Shown here one piece after another: positions 43,380 to 55,600 of a stretch of DNA of 64,000 nt. The notes below the pieces were generated by a model, which was not told the DNA's origin, did not search any database, and saw only the letters and a program-made list of their open reading frames with translations. This DNA comes from Takakia lepidozioides (Eukaryota > Streptophyta > Takakiopsida > Takakiales > Takakiaceae). The stretch covers positions 40,219,053-40,283,052 of the forward strand of contig CM060732.1 of the NCBI GenBank assembly GCA_030704615.1. Direction: 5' to 3'. Each line of letters opens with the position of its first letter. Positions within the stretch are counted from its first letter, which is position 1. The position numbers were made by a program, and so were the translations under genes.

Positions 43380-43820
43380 TGGTCCGTCAAATCCTCCATG
43401 GGTCATGACACAAGGTCAAGGACAATGTGGTGAGGCACCTTCTTCTTCGACTTATTTCAGCCTATTTTGCCCTCTTATCAGACTCGGCCCTGAGATGCAT
43501 ATCGAATGCAGACCAGATCACCTTTACATGTGTCCGTGGGCTTAGTGGAGGAAGGTCGTTACTACTTTGATTCCATGAGTCAAAATCATAGCCTTGCTCC
43601 TACGATGGAGCATTTTGATTGCATGGTGGACCTTCCTGGCCGCGCAGGTCGAGTGGAGGAGGCAGAGGACTTCATGAACAAAAAGCCAATCGAACCAGCT
43701 ACTTCAGTGTGGCAGACGTTGCTTGGTGCTTGCAGAATTCATGGCAATGTGGAGGTGGCAGAAAGTGCTGCAAAATGTCTTTCTAAATGGGATCCACAGG
43801 ATGTTGTCGTAGTATGACAT
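43380..43820 (+). pseudogene. PPR C-terminal (E-domain) fragment
   Basis: From about 43500 the plus strand reads GLVEEGRYYFDSMSQNHS, EHFDCMVDLPGRAGR and then TLLGACRIHGNVEVAE, ending at a stop at 43817. That is the final PPR repeats and E1 region of a PLS-class protein, with a deletion just before GLVEEG. The 130 bases before it (43380-43510) are non-PPR sequence that recurs inside the large CACTA element at 46484-46605. Confidence 0.7.
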
Positions 43821-43842
43821 CATTACTCTCCTGAAAATTAAC

Positions 43843-44268
43843 GTGCATCTGCAAAATGAAAGACTCTTTGCTGCTGCAGGTCGTTATTCAGTGGTACAGC
43901 AGGGTATGACTGTGAATAGGAAGAAAAAACTTGTCCAGTTTGCCCTTGTTTTCCACCTCATTGCTCAAGGTCATCCTTTGACAGATTATGAGGCCATGGA
44001 AGGTCTGCTTTCATTCTTGAAGGTACCTCACAATCCTGCTAAGCACTGGTCTGACTGTTTAGGGTGGAAAATGGCTGATTCCATGCACGGGGTTGTTTTG
44101 AGGGCCACTGCAGAAGCTGTGGGGGCTTCTAAGTTCATCTCCATAAGTGCTGATGAGGTTACGACCATTGATAATCATAGTTGGTTATCTGTTCATGCAT
44201 ATGTAGTTCAGAATTGGGGACGGATTCCAATTTTACTTACATTTGAACGTGTTCATGAATGCCATTAA
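43843..44268 (+). pseudogene. hAT/DUF4371-like transposase fragment
   Basis: A 141-codon frame with motifs LVQFALVFHLIAQGHPLTDYE, AKHWSDCLGWKMADSM and FISISADEVTTIDNHSWLSV. The catalytic-like SADEVTT block and surrounding helices resemble the N-terminal part of DUF4371/hAT-type transposases common in plant genomes. Only the N-terminal part remains; the frame ends at 44268 and no hAT dimerisation domain or terminal repeats are seen. It directly follows the PPR fragment. Confidence 0.5.
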
Positions 44269-45532
44269 TGCCAATGAATTCCATTGCCCTAACTCCACAC
44301 ATACACCTACTGGGCCCTTTGGAGGCTCACATAGTAGCATTCTTGTCCATCGCAATACCATACGAGTATTGGGTGGGTATCCTATTTGTTGAGTATATCA
44401 GGATATATTGATATATATATACCCTGGTGTGGCAAGTTTAGCTACTTGGATGGATACCCTTATATTAGGGTATATTTTGTTGATATACCCTCTAGGGGAA
44501 GTCACTCGGCATCAATTCCAAACCATGTGCGATAAAACATAGGATCCAACAAATTCTTGACAAATAAAAATTCTAAGAGATTTATTTTTAACAAAAAATT
44601 GTGGTATTATGAAAATTATATTTATAAAAAAATAGGGGTACTTCTTTGCCTTTGTGTTACAAATTGCTTTAAGAGAATATATGGGAAGAAGAAGAAAAAT
44701 CGGGGGGGGGGGGGGGGGGGAGCTATGATTCCCTTCACCATTACAATTCCTGATTCATGAGCTAGGATTACCTTCACCATTATGATTATTGTCACTGTAA
44801 CTTATCAGCCAGAGAAAAACTTGTATGTGTTAGATAGCAATGATGCAGACACAGTGAATGAGATTGTTAAGCGAACGACAGTAGGCCATATTTGCCTGAA
44901 TAAAGTTCATGTATTTTGTTGTTTGTTGTGCATGTGTTGCTACTGTCTTTTTTTTCCCGTTCAAATTGAACTTTATATGATACGTTAAAGTAAATTTGGG
45001 TGCTAATAAAATATAGTATTTTTTATAACTCAAAATAGGGTGTCTACAAAAAACCCGTATTATAAAATTATGTAATGTAAGGGTACCAAAAACAAAACAA
45101 AACAAAACAAATAATACCCCCCCAACTATATACCCTTTGTTCGCAGATGGTAACAGAATTTTACAACAAGTGATCTCCTTGGGTATACCCTATCCTTATA
45201 TTTACCCCGCATCAAGAAGTCCAATATACCCTATTTTTCTGAAGGGTATATGCTAAAATGAAGGGTATGGTCTAATCAGGGTATATAAGGTAACATAGCC
45301 ACAGCGGTAGCATTCGACGGCGATAGCATAGCAATCGAGGTGACATTTAGCATGGAGGTACTATTTAGGGAATCTCACCCATCTAGCAAAATCTAGTAGT
45401 TTTTTTTTCTATGCAGAATAAGGGAGGGATTTTTTTGGAACATAAGACTAGTGCCCTACGACCTTTATGTGCTATGTCTTCTCTCTTTTTGTTGTATTTT
45501 TAGGGAGCCTTCAGCTGTAGAAAGCTCCAATC
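44269..45532. other. Non-coding interval with poly-G tract
   Basis: AT-rich sequence with many gggtata/tataccc motifs (44390-44500 and 45120-45290), suggesting a decayed repeat. A G run of about 18 bases starts at 44703. No gene is supportable. Confidence 0.4.
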
Positions 45533-45757
45533 AAAGAGGTCCATGGTGATATCGTCAAAGCTGGAATAGTACCAGACATCATTCTGAACACTACCCTGGT
45601 GGACATGTATGCCAAATGTGGGAGCATTGAAAATGCACAGGGGTTGTTCGACAACATGGCTGAACAAAATGTGTTCTCATGGAACGCGATGATTGCAGGA
45701 TATGCACAACAAGGACGCAAGATGGAGGCTTTGGAGACCTTTGAGCAGATGATGTGG
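45533..45757 (+). pseudogene. PPR gene, 5' part split by the CACTA element
   Basis: The open plus-strand frame reads KEVHGDIVKAGIVPDIILN, TTLVDMYAKCGSIENAQGLF, SWNAMIAGYAQQG and finally ALETFEQMMW, where the CACTA terminus begins. The next expected residues (EGVKPN) resume at 58397 after the element. Upstream of 45533 the PPR similarity is lost. Confidence 0.8.
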
Positions 45758-45786
45758 CACTACAAGAGATGAGCGTTTTTAGGACT
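45758..45786 (+). repeat. Left terminal inverted repeat of the CACTA element
   Basis: Twenty-nine bases starting CACTACAAGAGATGAGCGTT, matching the right end with two mismatches (positions 9 and 25). Confidence 0.9.
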
Positions 45787-46215
45787 ACGGGTTTGGCGGA
45801 GTCATAAAAACTGCACTAGGTACATGACTACAGAGCGCTGAAATGCATTACAGTTTTAGTTTTATGACTTTGTAGTAATGGATATCACTACATGACTCCG
45901 GAAAGTTAGGGAGCATTGGTCAAACATTGTTGACCATGATGACAGGGATGGTTTATATGACTAGTGTGATATGTTTGACTACACGTGGACGACGTTTCAT
46001 GGAATCTTATGACTCCATGACTGAAGATGGTTTCAGAGCTCTATTTATACGACTACATCACTACACATGTCATTTTGAAGGCACATATAATGCAAATAAG
46101 GTTGCCCATTAGGTTTAAAAAAGTTAAAAAATTTGCTAATAAGGTTGCCCATTAGTGTAATCGTGAACAGAAAGGAGGGCTGGGACTTGGCGTCTTTTTG
46201 TCTCCTGCGCCACAT

Positions 46216-46300
46216 CACATAACTGAGGGATGGAACGCGATGATAGCAGGATATGCAGGGGCGTGGGATGGAGGCGTTGAGCAAATGATGCACGAAGAAG
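46216..46300 (+). pseudogene. Captured PPR fragment inside the CACTA element
   Basis: The plus strand reads WNAMIAGYAG followed shortly by EQMMHEE, matching the motif WNAMIAGYAQQG...FEQMM of the flanking PPR gene with a deletion between. It is short but specific. Confidence 0.5.
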
Positions 46301-46483
46301 AAGAGGAGGAGGAGACGAGACGAGGACAAGCGAGCTCGCCGTTCTTGGGAGAGTCAGCTTGGTCTTAGCAAGCGTGTTTCAATCTCTGACTACTCATCTA
46401 CACCGTAGTGGTTCGATCTGACAGACCAATCCGACATTACCTGATTACAGACACAAGCAACACACACAAGAGGTCATCGGTCA

Positions 46484-46605
46484 AATCCTCCATGGGTGAG
46501 GACAGGTCAAGTACAAAGTGGTAGGGCACCTTCTTCTTCAACCTATTTCAGCCTGTGTTGCCCTCTCACCAGACTCGGCCGCAAGATGCATATTGAATTC
46601 TGTAA
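46484..46605 (+). repeat. Segment shared with 43380-43510
   Basis: Both copies carry gtcaaatcctccatgggt, aagtgg/atgtgg...ggcaccttcttcttc, and cagactcggcc, ending in gatgcatat[tc]gaat. Similarity is about 80 percent. At 43380 the segment leads into a PPR fragment, so the transposon copy probably derives from a related PPR locus. Confidence 0.65.
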
Positions 46606-46899
46606 GTTAGGTCGTTGGGTACATCTGTGGTGGTTTGGAGTGACTTTGGCAAGTTACTGCCAGTGTGGCAGCAGGGAAGTATCCAAAAACATATAATAGA
46701 GGTGAGGAGAAGCTTTGGGGTGAACACTTTCCGACCCCAATGGTGGGACAATGGAGACAAAAAGGCGAATGCCTGTTGGACTACAAAAGGAAGCATATGC
46801 ATTTCAGATTGTGATAAGTAGGGTTGGGGTGTTTTGGGGATGAACTCCACACCAGTATGGTTGGGGTGTCTGCTGGTAGAATTGTAGGCTGTCAGAGGC

Positions 46900-47045
46900 A
46901 TGGATAGCTGAAGGAGCAGGGATAGAGTGTGGGTCCACATTCATCCAAGAGGGCTGGATTTCAAGCTCCACATTACCTATGATTCCCTGTGGAATGATAG
47001 GTACAAGAAACCTACATGGGTAGATGGTCAACTGGAAGCGGCATG
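46900..47045 (+). pseudogene. Captured OSB-type PDF-motif exon plus intron end
   Basis: The plus strand reads IHPRGLDFK, YDSLWNDRYKKPTWVDGQLE, which corresponds to PREPDFKNKS...KRPAWVDGQLE of the OSB-like gene at 6700-7770. Similarity extends upstream of the exon boundary into what is intron in that gene (ggatagctgaagg against ggaatagctgaagg), so the capture was from genomic DNA, not from cDNA. The exon's splice acceptor cag is changed and the PDF motif is decayed (LDF). Confidence 0.65.
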
Positions 47046-47290
47046 CTGTACTATATGTCATTACTGTACTATATGTCATTCCAGAGACTATCATTGTTGG
47101 TCCATGTGTTTTACAACAATGCTATCAATATAAGACTCCTGGTTCGCATTGGAAGCTCAATCCCTGCAAGTTCATTGTGTGTGAAACTCAAACTTGCGAT
47201 TTGAAGGATCTTGTAGCCAAGTTCATTCAACCGAAAAGGACTAATTCTGAAAGCTCCCAAATTTGATGTGGGCAAGCTTATGGAGGTAAG
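47040..47290 (+). repeat. Internal direct repeat A (partner 47785-48045)
   Basis: Shared blocks include gtactatatgtcattcc, ttggtccatgt, ttttacaacaatgctatcaa, ggttcgcattgga and gatttgaaggatctt. Overall similarity to copy B is about 80 percent over roughly 250 bases. No family is recognised. Confidence 0.7.
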
Positions 47291-47784
47291 ACTTAGCTTC
47301 CCTCCTCTAATGTAAGTGTTGGATAAGTTTCATTTAGTGTCGACCTTCACTGCATATATTGGCTCTTTTCTTGGCTGGTTTCATATTTTCTTGGCTGGTA
47401 TGCTGTTGGTTGGCTTCTTTCATTTCACGTGTGTAGTGGAAGGGGAGAAGTGCTTTCCTAAGTTCTGCTGCAACAATGTCTTTTTCCAGCCTAGATGTTT
47501 TCGATGGATACAAATTGAAGTGCTTTGAATGTTGCTGCAATACTATAATAAAGTGGAGGGTGCTGAATGCAGTTGGTCTTGCTTCATGCAGGCATAATCC
47601 AGGGAAATGTGGACATAGCTGAAACCCCATGATAGCATTTCCAGAGGACGGTGTGGATGGCCTCACAATCCAGCATGCAAAATCCATGACAATGTGGAGC
47701 TGGCTGAATGGACAAACAGGTTAAGTGGCGAACAAGCCACGTCACTGGTACATAGTTGCATGCTTACATAGTACATGAAAACGT

Positions 47785-48045
47785 ACTATATGTCATTCCC
47801 GAAATTGACCATGTTGGTCCATGTATTTTACAACAATGCTATCAATAAAAGACCAATGGTTCGCATTGGAAACTCTATCCCCTTAAGTGGCTTGTGCGTG
47901 ATGCTCAAACTTGTGATTTGAAGGATCTTATACCCCAGTTCATTGCAGAGGTCATTGGAATAGACATTGAGAAGGCAACAACCGTTATCTATAATCTACA
48001 GATCCCCTTCAATTTGATGTGGGAAAGCCGGCTAGCTGGAGGTCT
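47785..48045 (+). repeat. Internal direct repeat B (partner 47040-47290)
   Basis: The second copy lies about 745 bases downstream of copy A. It contains aatttgatgtgggaaagc, which corresponds to aatttgatgtgggcaagc in copy A, plus a 60-base insertion relative to it. Confidence 0.7.
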
Positions 48046-48395
48046 AGTCTCACTTTCACTCATCTAATGTCAGTGTTGTATCCATTGCAATGTGGAGATG
48101 TTTGAAACAACATTGGAGCATTTCCAGAGGATGGTCTGGATGGCCTTTCGTGGCGTGTGCCGAATCCATGGCAAGAAAACATTGCAGGCAGAACCCATGG
48201 CAATGGTACCAGCACGGGTTGGTCCAAAGCCAATTGCAACAACAAATGAATAAAGGGTGCTGAAAGGAAAGCACTCCATAATTGATCATAAAATCCAGTG
48301 TCCAAGCATGATATCTTAATGGGAATGCGAAGGGAGTGTTACCACCTTAAACTATCATGCATGGTCTATAATTGGAATGCACAAATCGCGCATAT

Positions 48396-51300
48396 CTAAT
48401 CTTCATCATCCTCATCTATGTCTGGGTCACTACATGTATCACTGTCTTCATCACAGACTTCATCTTCTCCAAGGGTTGGCTGAACATCATCACCACGTAT
48501 ACGGGGTGCTCGGAGGTACAAGGAGGCCACCTGCTCTGGAGTAACCGGTACCGCTCGGCTGCATGTTGGGCCATCAGTAACCACAGTCTCCTCTAGTCTT
48601 TGTGGGGCTAACAATCCTTCCACTTCCGCCACATCATCATTATCAATTGATATGTCGCAGACCACTCTACGTGCTCGGGGGCTCTTCTCCAGGACGACTT
48701 TCCACCCCGGCTCCTTCACACAATCAGAAAAAAACACTTGATCAACCTGGCCAGGAAACACAAAAGGTTGCTCAGAAGGTGGAAGCATACGGTTAAAATT
48801 GACAAGTGTGAAGCCAGCATCATCCTGCTTCATTGACATAGATTGACGACCCACGCGACTCGCCCGTACCCACGAACACAAAAACACTATAGGTTGTGTT
48901 TGGCCATAGTCAATTTGCAAAATCTCCCTTATAAGACCCACATATCTTGTAGGTTCCTCCATGTCATTGCCTGAATTGTTGGTAATGGGCTGGTGCTGGA
49001 AAACAGATGAGACTCCACAATCAAAAGACACCATACTTGTTGTGTTCATGCCGGGGGATGTAACCCTGTAATGGTTACCATACGCTGTCATCTCTTGAAT
49101 GACAGGGCAGTAAATGATGGAGGCCTTGAAAGATCCAGTAATTCCTCACGTGTTGTAGGATCAAGCCCATCTGATTGAATTGAGAGATGATCCCGTACAC
49201 CTTGAGGGAGCCAAACAGCAAATGGAGGACAAGGATGCAAATCAGGAGGGTACTGAATTGTCGTGGGATTGCTCATGCCTTCCAGCCCTTGCTCCTCACG
49301 AAACAAGCGTCGTCTGGCTTCTATCCGTGTGGACTCTGCTTCATATATCCTGTCACAATCCGAGGGTCAGCCAGGAGATTGACAGAGGTGGCGTGGGAGA
49401 TTTGAAAAGACGTCATATGCCAACTAATGATAAATGACTAAAACTTGGAAATCTGAATGTCAATGAAGTAGATTTCTTACCCCAACATGACTGATAGACG
49501 AGGATGGTTCTGAATGATGTACTCATGTACAATATCACACAGGTCATTCAATTTTCGGGCTTTAGAACTTCCTTCCACAACTTCACGTTCCACAGATTCT
49601 ACCTCATCTGCATCCCACACCCTTCGTACACTTCCATCAAATCCTGCCATATACTCTGTGCAAAAACCCAATGCTTCTTCAAATTGGTATCCTTCTGCCA
49701 TGCTCCCCTCGGGCCTTGCCATGTTTCTTACGTAGCCCTTCATATCTTTCATTGCCCGCTCCATGGGGTACATCCAACGAGATGCTACGGGCCCGCATAA
49801 GTACAACTCATCCACTAGGTGAACAACCAGATGTGTCATCACATCAAAAAATGATGGTGGGAACTCCTTCTCTATAAGACACAGAGTGAGAACTGCTTCA
49901 GTTCTCAATTCCTCATACTCTACAGGATTCACCACTTTTGCACACAACTTCTTAAATACACGACATACTCGCAAAATGGCCCTTCGAGGACCACTTGGCA
50001 TGAGCCCACGGATAGCAAGCGGTATAATTTGCTGCATGAGCACATGATAGTCATGTGATTTCATGCCTGACAACTTCTTCACCACATGTTTTTTGAAAGC
50101 TGATGCGTAGCCTGTTGGCACTTTCAAGTTCTGCACAATCTCCAGAAAGACTTGTAACTCAGCCTCAGTGAGGACATAAGGGGCAGGAGGCATAATTAAC
50201 GTATCTGCTCTGTCAAGATCACGTTGTAGCCACAATTCCGGGCGCATCCCAAGTAGCTCCAAATCACGGCGAACTTTCAATGTGTCTTTATCACCAAAGA
50301 TAGTTTTAATAATATTTTCAGCCAAGTTCTTCTCGCAATGCATTGCGTCAAACGTGTGGCGGATGAGGAGACCCTACAAAATGAACACATAAGCAATTGA
50401 GCATTTACTCATCACAATTTAAACAGAAAACGCAAAAATGTACACAGCCAATTTAAAGGCCATGAAGGAATTACCTCCCAATAAGGTAAAACATATAAAA
50501 TTGACAATCGCTTAACTCCATGAGTTTTTGTTGGGTCTGTCCTGCTATCTGGCGTCCATCCGTTTTCCGCCCATGCAGTGCGAGCTGTTGCAAGGTCCTT
50601 GATTTGTGTTTCAGTCTGCGTTTTTGGAGGAGTTCCATGCTCAGTAGCGCCATTGAACATTCTTGACCTTCTATATGGATGATTGCGGGCCAAAAATCTT
50701 CGGTGGCCTAGGAAAACAATTTTTCCACATGTGTGTAACTGCTGTGAAGTCACCCCGGGTCCACAAGCTGGACAACCAGCATAACCTTTCGTCACTTGAC
50801 CTGAGAGCAAGCCATATGCAGGGTAGTCATGGATTGACCACATCAACACTGCCCTCAGTGTGAATTCGCGTTGACCACGAGGACGGGAAATATCATGAGC
50901 TGCAATCCCTCTCCATAGTTCCAATAGCTCTTCCACTAGGGGCATCAGGTAAACATCTACGTTGTCCGAGGTAACAGACTCCTTACCAGGAATCAGTAGC
51001 GCTAACATGACAAAGAACTTTTTGGTCATTAACCACGGAGGCAGATTGTAATTGACCAAGAGAACGGGCCATGTGCTCCAACTTGTGGATTGAGCTCCGT
51101 AGGGATTTACACCGTCTAAGGCCAATCCAAATCGCAGAGATCGTGGCTCTGCAGCAAAATCCGCAAATGTGGTGTCAATGTGTCTCCATGCTTTGCTATC
51201 AGCTGGATGTCGAACCAACCCATCCTGGCTCTTATGTCTGTCGTGCCATGTCATGAGGTTAGCGATCGATTTACATCGGTACATACGTTTCAACCTTGGA

Positions 51301-52478
51301 ATGACAGGGAAGTGTCGCAATACTTTCTTGGGCACACTTCCACGACCTGGAATGTAACGGGAACTGCGGCACACTGGGCAAATGTCTACATTCTCATACT
51401 CCCCACGGAAGAGTACACAACCACGCTCACATGCATGAATCATCGTGTACTGCAATCCCATCTTGGCAATCATGGTTTTTGCTTCATAGTGAGTTTTCGG
51501 CAATGAATTCTCTTTAGGCAAAAAACTCTTATGCAACAATCCCAGAAGCTCATCCACAAATGCATTGGTGCACTTGTGGGTAGTGCATGCGTTCAGCAAC
51601 GTCAAAGTTGCTTGCAGCCGGCTGATGGAGCACCCTTCAAAAAGTGGACATTGCGACGCTCGGAAGAGTTTATCATACTCGGGATCAACGTGCAGGTGAG
51701 CATTCTCATCAAATTCATTGTCTCCGGAATCGTCGAGATCATCGTCATGATCGGCAAATGTGTGATCAGTTCCACCATGAATGGGGTCCTCTCTGTTTGC
51801 ATCTGCAAAGAGAAACGCTTCCTGCAATGCACGCTGCATTTCTACCTCCAATCCACAACTCTTATCTGCGTTCTCTGTGACATTGGGCTCCCGCTGTGCC
51901 GCAGGGCCTTCGTCTTCATCATCTGAATATTCACATCCTGCATCCCAATAGTCATCTTGTGAGTGGACCAACAACGATGTGACACTTGTTCATATTATGA
52001 CATAGGAGGCACGGTGACGTCGCAGTGAAGCAGTCATATTTTCATATGTATCTTATGAATATACACCCAATCAAAACACGACATTTGTAACCATTGAAGT
52101 CATAGTTGCAGTCACTTACTTAGTCATATATGACTACATGACTACACATAACCAATGAAAACACGACATGTGCATTAATTAAAGTGATAACGGAAGTGGC
52201 GTAGTCATACTCACGTCTGTATCTTATGACTTCTTGACTACAATCACCCAACGAAATGTCGACATGTGGAGAAGAGGATCGTTGCATTCAAAATTCAAAC
52301 TAAAGTGCTGAAGGGAAAGTGGCGATCTTACCGGAAGAGAACAGCGTTGGAGAAGAGGATCCCTCTCGTGTATCATGTAATGATTCCTCACTGTTTCCAA
52401 CAAGAGTACTTTTCCTCCATGACACTCATCGCAGTTGCATGCCCATTCCTTGTGGCATAAGCTTCTTCCATTCACCAT
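48396..52478 (-). CDS. TNP2-type CACTA transposase (frameshifted)
   Basis: Minus-strand gene: exon 1 52332-52478; exon 2 from about 51974 to 50475; exon 3 50373-49481; exon 4 49349-48396. Exon 1 holds a transposase-associated zinc motif (CNCDECHGGK...VRNHYMIHE). Exon 2 carries the tnp2/Transposase_21 core (FGLALDGVNPYG, YNLPPWLMTKKFF, GKESVTSDNVDVYLMPLVEE, RGQREFTLRAVLMWSIHDYPAYG). Exon 3 is the DUF4218 region (LIRHTFDAMHCEKN, FFDVMTHLVVHLVDE). Exon 4 has the DUF4216 region (EPTRYVGLIREILQIDYG). The protein catalyses cut-and-paste movement of CACTA elements in the nucleus. Reading frame is lost near 49092, between SFKR and MTAYGN, by about one base. The acceptor of exon 2 was not pinned down. 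Confidence 0.82.
51975..52331. promoter_or_regulatory. TNP2 first intron with transposon-type binding motifs
   Basis: The interval between TNP2 exons 1 and 2 repeats agtcata, catatatgactac and atgactaca motifs (52030-52260), the same motifs that crowd both element ends. In En/Spm, TnpA binds such repeated motifs. A cluster here, close to the divergent start sites at 52478 and 52657, suggests self-regulation, but this is inference. Confidence 0.4.
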
Positions 52479-52656
52479 AGACGGTCATCTATTCTACGCC
52501 TACGCATCCGTTCGCCACCTACACTGTACATGCTTTGAACGTCACCCCTTCCCTCTTTGCATGCTACGCACAGTGCATTGTCTCTAATTTTGCTCCAGCT
52601 GCCAATGTGCTATTTCTATATCTATAGTATACTATAAGTATCGTTTCTGAGTGTCC

Positions 52657-55600
52657 ATGGTGACGCGGAAGGTCTTCGAAGTGACAGTCCCTCTCACTGA
52701 GTACGAGAAGTTCCGAGAGCGCCGGATTGCTGCCATAAAGGAGGTGGAAGCAACGTTCAATCAGTCGATAGATGGGTGAGTTTAGTTCCTGACTTTGGAT
52801 ACCCACCCACTAAACTTGCGATTTGCCTTATCCTCTAACCTTCCTACAGCGATCATAAGCTTCATAGCACAAATGGGGGCGAGTAGCTGCGACTTGTACA
52901 AACAGAGAGGCAAACAACATGCAGTGAGTGACGATTAGGTTTGAGGAGGGTGTGTCATTAGGCGGGAGATGTCCGCCGTCATTCGTGGGCAGGCATTACG
53001 TCCTGGTAGGGTGCGGCTGTGGTTCAGCGTAGGCTTAAGAGTATTAGGGTATGTATGCTTACATTTGTTTGTGATTGTTTGAGAGGGAGGTCATGGAGGT
53101 GTTTGTGCAGGCTTGCGGGAGCGAATCGCCCTCGCAAGCCACGCACTCCGAAGGAAAAATGTAGGGATCAAGGTCCTGCAAGGCAAAGTGCCAGACTGAA
53201 GACGATGAAGACTATGATTCTGCATGAGGGCTCTTCTGAGGATGATGAGGACGATCCACTCCTCCCACGCCAGTGCGAGGCGAGTGCGTCGTCGGCGGAT
53301 GCCACGGCAAGCCGAGGAGAACATGCCCATACTCATGTCGCAGGACAAAAACGCCCATCATCTACACTACGAACATCTTCTCCGTCTGTGAGTTATAGTT
53401 CTTCACAATGACCATGATTCTAATTATGTATGTTTTTGGTAAAATCACGAAGAGATAGGGTATGTCTGTCAAGACAGGGAAGTTGGACAATGCAGGGGTC
53501 AGCCAAGGCACAATCACAAATGATTTCCACTAGACAAGTTGAAGTGCCAAATGCATGATGTCAGGCCAATGTAGACTTCAGGTGTGTTCAAATTCTTTGC
53601 CCCATGAAACCAACGTCCTGGTACTAAGCTATAATGGCTACTTATAGAGATACTTGGGTTACTTATGCACCCAGAATATCAGTAAAACTTGGAGGGATAC
53701 TTCTCATGGACCCATCAGGTTTGTCCATTTGAATTTTGCTATGGATTTCAGGAACACCCCATACCTAAGAGGGTTCAAAAATGTACTGGGAGGACATCAT
53801 TGGGGCCAATCAAATTTGGGAGATTTACTGCCCAAGATTATACTGAGTTTTGGGTAATCTTGTCTTTACAAATGATATGTGCTTCCAGTTTGTTTTGCCT
53901 GAATTCAAGGATTTGCTGCTTGCTGCCTATATGTATGTGTAATCACCCACATTGTACTGGGGGAATTTCTTTTCAGGGCAAGCATAAGCGCACTGGATCC
54001 ACGATCCCTGCTGCTAGCAATGGAGATGGCGCCCACAAGAACGCAGGAGGTGGCCCTAACTCTCCCAACGTTGTGGGTTCTGTGCCACCAGTACCCCCAC
54101 CTTATTATGGTATGCCTCAGTACCCACAGTCTGGCACTCAGTATGGTCAGGGTCAATATGGTGCTCCTCCATATGGGCAGTATGGCCAGTATCCTCCTCC
54201 ACCATATTTGCCACCCCCTAATAGCTATGGGGGTGGCAGGCCACCGGAATATCCTCCTGCTTATGGACAGTATGGCCAGTATGGTCCTTGGCCTTCTGGC
54301 CAACAACCATGGCCACCAGTCCCTACTTGGCAGGATCCTGCTTTGAATTCTCCTGAGCGCACGGAGGTCTCTGCAGGAGGGGAGGGTGCCGTTTCAAAGA
54401 ATGATAGAACCAATGCTTTAAGGAGGGCTAATAGCTCAGCCAAAATTGAAGCTGCCAAGGTCAAGGAAGAGAGAATAGCTGCAGGTCTTCCTCCCACGGT
54501 GATTTTGACGAACCTCAAAGGAGCCCTGTATGGTCAGACCCGGAATGTATAGCACGCTGCCCTTAAAGGACAGGCTTATCGCAAGCTTGATTGTTCCCTT
54601 GCAATCAACAACCAACCTGATGAAGTTGTATACGAAATCAGAGATCACCTGGCTAAGCTATTTTCATATACGCCGCACGAGTTAAAAGACTTCCACCTAA
54701 AACAAACAATTGGCAGAATAATGAAGAGCCAGCGTTATGAAGCACACACTGCGTGGTTGGTAAGGGGAAATCCATTACTGTATCTGACGAGGTATGGAAC
54801 AAGCTTGTAAGTTACTGGTAGACAAAGGTGTTCCACAAAGTGTCGGGCAACATGAAGAAGGCAAATGGTGCAATTCTGAATCCTACCAAGACTGGCCATG
54901 GTGGGAAGGCAATGGTGGAAGCACGCTTGGTAAGTGGCATCATCACGACTCTGTATTTTGTTCCTCATTGAATTGCTATGTGTATATAGTCAGCCCTCAC
55001 ATTGCTTACTGACTTGTGGCATGGGTTTGTTTGTGGCATGGATTAATTTGTAGGAAACACTATCAGGGTGCCCTCCTACATTATATGAAATTCAAGAGGG
55101 TTCAGTGTCACGGTTGTCAGCTGGGAGTGACAGGCGGGTAAGTGTGTTTTCCACGTTTGCTAGAGTGGTTGCTGCATCATAGGTTGCTAGGGTTTTTTTC
55201 ACGGCTTTTGGCCTGGGTTTTCTTTCCAATGGTTGTTCATGCTAGGTTTTTTTGGTTTGATTCATACTTGGGCAAGTTTTCATGGATTGGCAGGAGGGAA
55301 GTCTCGCATATTCTACAGTAGTTGGCAGGATGGATGGCTTGGACAAACTGGTGGAATCACAAGGACGTGACATGGCAGAATTAAAATTACAGATGCAGAG
55401 TATGATTGAGTACCAGAAAGCCATTGTGACCAGATTGGGGATTAATCTACCAGGCGCAGGACCAGTGACATCTACGATGGATACGTCTGCTGTGACAGTA
55501 CAAAATGTTTGGAATCCCAATTTCAGACGGTAACTGGTGCTCACTCTAAGCCCTTATGTCTTCCTATCACTGATGATCTTTTGAATTTGACCGAGCAGCA

